DNA of 16,760 nucleotides from Thermofilum sp. (lineage in GTDB: Archaea > Thermoproteota > Thermoprotei > Thermofilales > Thermofilaceae): positions 1-16,760 of the forward strand of contig JAJHRM010000025.1 of the NCBI GenBank assembly GCA_020832965.1, given 5' to 3'. Below are positions 15,216 through 16,760 of the stretch, piece by piece (the stretch's first letter is position 1; every line of letters starts with the position of its first letter). The translations under genes and the position numbers were made by a program. The notes beneath the pieces are model-generated. The model saw only the letters and a program-made list of their open reading frames with translations. It did no database searches and was not told the origin of the DNA.

Positions 15216-15734
15216 GTGGTCGAGCCGTACACGGTCACGCTAGAGAGGAGGGGTTTCATCGTGGACCTGTACACGGAGCCGGCGTTCGCGTGGGTCGTGT
15301 ACATGGACGGCGGGAGGCTGCTCCGCGAGTGCTCGGAGGACGTGGAGCTGGCGGGCGTGCCGGCTCGCGGCTTGTCGAGGGGGGCGGAGGTGGCGGTCGC
15401 GGCGGCGCACGCGGTCTACAAGGAGCACTTGGTCCTCCTGATGGACTGCCTGGTGGCTTGGAGCTGGCTGGGCGGCGAGGCCTGGAGCGTGGCGGCGGAG
15501 TGCGGCGTGGAGGCGGCGCTGGTGGAGCTGCTGAGGGCCTGCCGCCTCGTGGCGGGCGGGCTCGCCGAAGCACCCCTCAGGCTGGGGCCGGGCGCGCTGC
15601 TCAGGGTTTACGCGGGCAAGGCTGCGCGCGACCCGGTTTTCCGCGCGACGCTGCCGAACGCGTTGGAGTACCTGCTGTCTCGCGGGGATGCAGGCGCGAG
15701 GGTGCTGGCTAGGATTGCGAGGAAGAGCTACTAG
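15216..15734 (+). pseudogene. C-terminal half of a second nucleotidyltransferase-like gene
   Basis: GTG 15216 opens 172 codons to TAG 15732-15734. FIVDLYTEPAFAWVVYMDG aligns with LMIDVYDEISVAYLIYLDK of the 9804 gene, and LSRGAEVAVAAAHAVYKEH with FSPEAELLVTIAHSAIKEN. The homology therefore starts in the middle of the NTase core, after the DxD strand; the catalytic N-terminal half (about 150 residues) is missing. It could be a stand-alone helical domain, but loss by deletion is more likely because the upstream sequence is the end of a methyltransferase, joined through a GCGCGCGCGC tract (15201-15210). The gene is extremely GC-rich, opposite to its AT-rich paralogue, so the two have different origins. 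Confidence 0.7.
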
Positions 15735-16022
15735 TTGGCGGCTTCGGCGCCCGCCTTGTGCGCCTCCAGAGCAATTCCGTTTTCGCTCTCGCAGGGGCGC
15801 GCTGAAAGCGCTTTAGCTTTTCAGGAAAGAGCTCAATCCGCGCTTAAACCTCGCGGGGTGGTGCGGGAGCCGGCTGGCCAGCGCTAGGGTCGGCTTTTCT
15901 CCCTTCTGTCCCGCCTCTCTCGGGCTCGTTCCCCGGAAAGGTCCCCGTTGAGCCGGCTAAGCGGGGCTCGCTGAACCAGCTCAACGCGCTCTGCCTCTGG
16001 GGATCGGCGCGCTGGGGGAGGC
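15735..16022. other. GC-rich non-coding spacer
   Basis: No ORF on either strand shows convincing homology. A 10-base palindrome AAAGCGCTTT sits at 15805-15814 within a possible hairpin (TGAAAGC...GCTTTTCA, 15803-15823), and GAGCCGGCT occurs twice (15868-15876 and around 15949-15958). I found no tRNA T-loop, C/D box pair or other RNA signature. It separates the glycan debris from the PaREP1 gene. Confidence 0.45.
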
Positions 16023-16031
16023 TTTTTATAC
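16022..16031 (+). promoter_or_regulatory. TATA box of the PaREP1 gene
   Basis: CTTTTTATAC stands out in a GC-rich spacer, its centre about 25 bases before the GTG at 16052. This is the spacing for leaderless transcription in Thermoproteota. The preceding GGGGGAGG is purine-rich and could serve as BRE. It indicates that PaREP1 is transcribed independently of the glycan genes. Confidence 0.65.
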
Positions 16032-16051
16032 GGCACCGCGCTGCCAGGTGT

Positions 16052-16426
16052 GTGGCTGCCGCTGGGAGGCTCGAGTTGGCTAGGCGTTTGCTCGCCGAGG
16101 CTGAAGAGTGCCTGGCTAAGGGGGATGCCGTCCAATCTTCCGAGAAGCTCTACAAGGCTGCTGAGGAGTGCATCAAAGCCCTTGCAGAGCGCCTAAACTT
16201 AAAAGAGGTTAGGGAAGCCGAGGAGAAAGGCAGGTGGACGGTAACGCTTCTCGAAAAAGCTGTTGGGAAACTCGTGGACAAGTTAGGTGTGGACGTTGAG
16301 TTCGGATGGGCGGAGGCAAACTACCTGCACGTATGGGGGTTCCACGAAACAAAGCTCGACGTGGAAGACGTTAAGAGGAGAATACCCATAATAAGGAGAC
16401 TCGTAGATCTAGCACAGAAAACTTGA
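16052..16426 (+). CDS. PaREP1-family (HEPN-like) protein
   Basis: A 124-residue all-helical protein. GDAVQSSEKLYKAAEECIKA (about residues 23-42), followed by LAERLN and the C-terminal WAEANYLHVWGFHETKLDVE, matches the archaeal PaREP1/PaREP8 family first seen as repeated genes in Pyrobaculum. The family has a HEPN-like helical fold; its function is not established, and a partner nucleotidyltransferase or toxin role is only a possibility. GTG 16052 is chosen because it fits the TATA box spacing and begins the helical domain. Length is usual for single-domain members. Its codon mix is intermediate, unlike the NTase fragment before it. No antitoxin-like gene overlaps it. Confidence 0.85.
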   Translation: MAAAGRLELARRLLAEAEECLAKGDAVQSSEKLYKAAEECIKALAERLNLKEVREAEEKGRWTVTLLEKAVGKLVDKLGVDVEFGWAEANYLHVWGFHETKLDVEDVKRRIPIIRRLVDLAQKT

Positions 16427-16694
16427 TCTCTTTCGTAATTTTCTCAAAACTTAACCTTTCGCGCGCTAAAAATGAAGACTCAATTTATGAATTTCTTCAA
16501 AACAAGGTGGCCTTAACTACAGAAAAAGGGAGAAACTGCAACCCTAGAATGGAATGCGTTCCCCGGATGGATGTGGCTTCCAAAAAGATCCCACTTCAAC
16601 TGCTAAGAACCCTCAACGGCGCGCGCTGGCTTGAAGGTGGATTTCTGTGATGGGATAGGCTGTTGAGGCAAGTTGAGGGGAGGAGGCGAATCTT
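16427..16694. other. spacer between PaREP1 and the epimerase gene
   Basis: T-rich sequence just after the PaREP1 stop (16428-16445, CTTTCGTAATTTTCT) may serve as a transcription terminator. The rest holds no gene I can support; a 75-codon frame at 16423-16650 has no recognisable features. Two GC-alternating tracts occur at 16460-16466 and 16619-16626. The final part contains a strong Shine-Dalgarno sequence. Confidence 0.4.
16677..16686 (+). promoter_or_regulatory. Shine-Dalgarno sequence of the terminal epimerase gene
   Basis: GGGGAGGAGG lies 8 bases before the GTG at 16695. It is the clearest Shine-Dalgarno sequence in the window and decides the start codon, showing that this gene is translated from a leadered mRNA, unlike PaREP1. 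Confidence 0.6.
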
Positions 16695-16760
16695 GTGAAG
16701 AGGGTCTTGGTCACGGGCGGCGCCGGCTTCATAGGGAGCCACGTCGTGGACAGGCTGGTC
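16695..16760 (+). CDS. NAD-dependent sugar epimerase/dehydratase, N-terminal start only (3' end outside window)
   Basis: GTG 16695 opens KRVLVTGGAGFIGSHVVDRL and the frame runs off the window after 22 codons. VTGGAGFIGSH is the exact Rossmann NAD-binding motif of extended SDR enzymes such as UDP-glucose 4-epimerase, dTDP-glucose 4,6-dehydratase and UDP-glucuronate enzymes. Which reaction it catalyses cannot be told from 22 residues. It is the intact counterpart of the broken motif LVTSGTGF in the pseudogene at 3749 and probably supplies nucleotide sugar to this locus. Confidence 0.88.
   Translation, partial: MKRVLVTGGAGFIGSHVVDRLV

Noticed and set aside
15191..15712. 173-residue + strand ORF
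   Set aside because: Gly/Arg-rich shadow; the frame at 15216 aligns with the NTase at 9804.
15884..16135. Antisense ORF of 83 residues in the GC-rich spacer
   Set aside because: It overlaps the PaREP1 promoter and start and shows no domain or codon signal.
16500..16620. CRISPR-like or tRNA-like sequence in the final spacer
   Set aside because: No repeated unit, no T-loop or cloverleaf pattern was found on either strand.
16423..16650. 75-codon + strand ORF after PaREP1
   Set aside because: TTG start overlapping the stop, no motifs, mixed codon usage; probably non-coding spacer.

Overview
The window looks like the chromosome of a hyperthermophilic Thermoproteota archaeon (Thermofilum/Thermoproteales-like). 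I infer this from a PaREP1-family protein, heavy use of AGG/AGA and ATA codons in GC-rich genes, frequent GTG/TTG starts, leaderless TATA promoters and 1-8 base ATGA/GTGA gene overlaps. No rRNA, tRNA, CRISPR array, transposase or inverted-repeat-bounded insertion sequence was seen.

Almost every recognisable gene belongs to a surface-glycan locus (S-layer/N-glycan or extracellular polysaccharide), and all are on the + strand. Region 1-4450 is GC-rich: the tail of an unknown gene, a chain of micro-ORFs, two GT2 glycosyltransferases, a GT4 glycosyltransferase, and a collapsed NAD-dependent sugar epimerase. Region 4450-4953 is debris: a GT2 pseudogene and a scrap of a second epimerase. Region 4954-11435 is strikingly AT-rich: a large polytopic membrane protein (GT-C/Wzy-like), a GT4 C-terminal fragment, two GT-B-like glycosyltransferases, a nucleotidyltransferase, and methyltransferase remains. 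From 11436 composition rises again: a polysaccharide deacetylase coupled to a GT4, a thymidylate-kinase-like protein, two damaged methyltransferases and the C-terminal half of a second nucleotidyltransferase. After a GC-rich non-coding spacer come a PaREP1 gene with its own promoter and the start of an apparently intact sugar-nucleotide epimerase that runs off the window.

The intact genes would cooperate as follows: epimerase and possibly the NTase/kinase supply or modify nucleotide-activated precursors; GT2 and GT4 enzymes build an oligosaccharide; the deacetylase and methyltransferases decorate it; the multi-TM protein would act at the membrane in transfer or polymerisation. This assembly is inference.

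The outstanding feature is decay and reshuffling. At least seven gene remnants (epimerase, epimerase tail, GT2, GT4 tail, two or three methyltransferases, nucleotidyltransferase half) lie between intact genes, often still joined by operon-style overlaps. Two intact GT4 genes have internal blocks whose base composition differs from their own flanks. This is the pattern expected of a locus that diversifies by repeated recombination of glycan-gene cassettes. No wholly new molecular system could be demonstrated from sequence alone; the cassette-turnover pattern and the unassigned small genes are the best leads.
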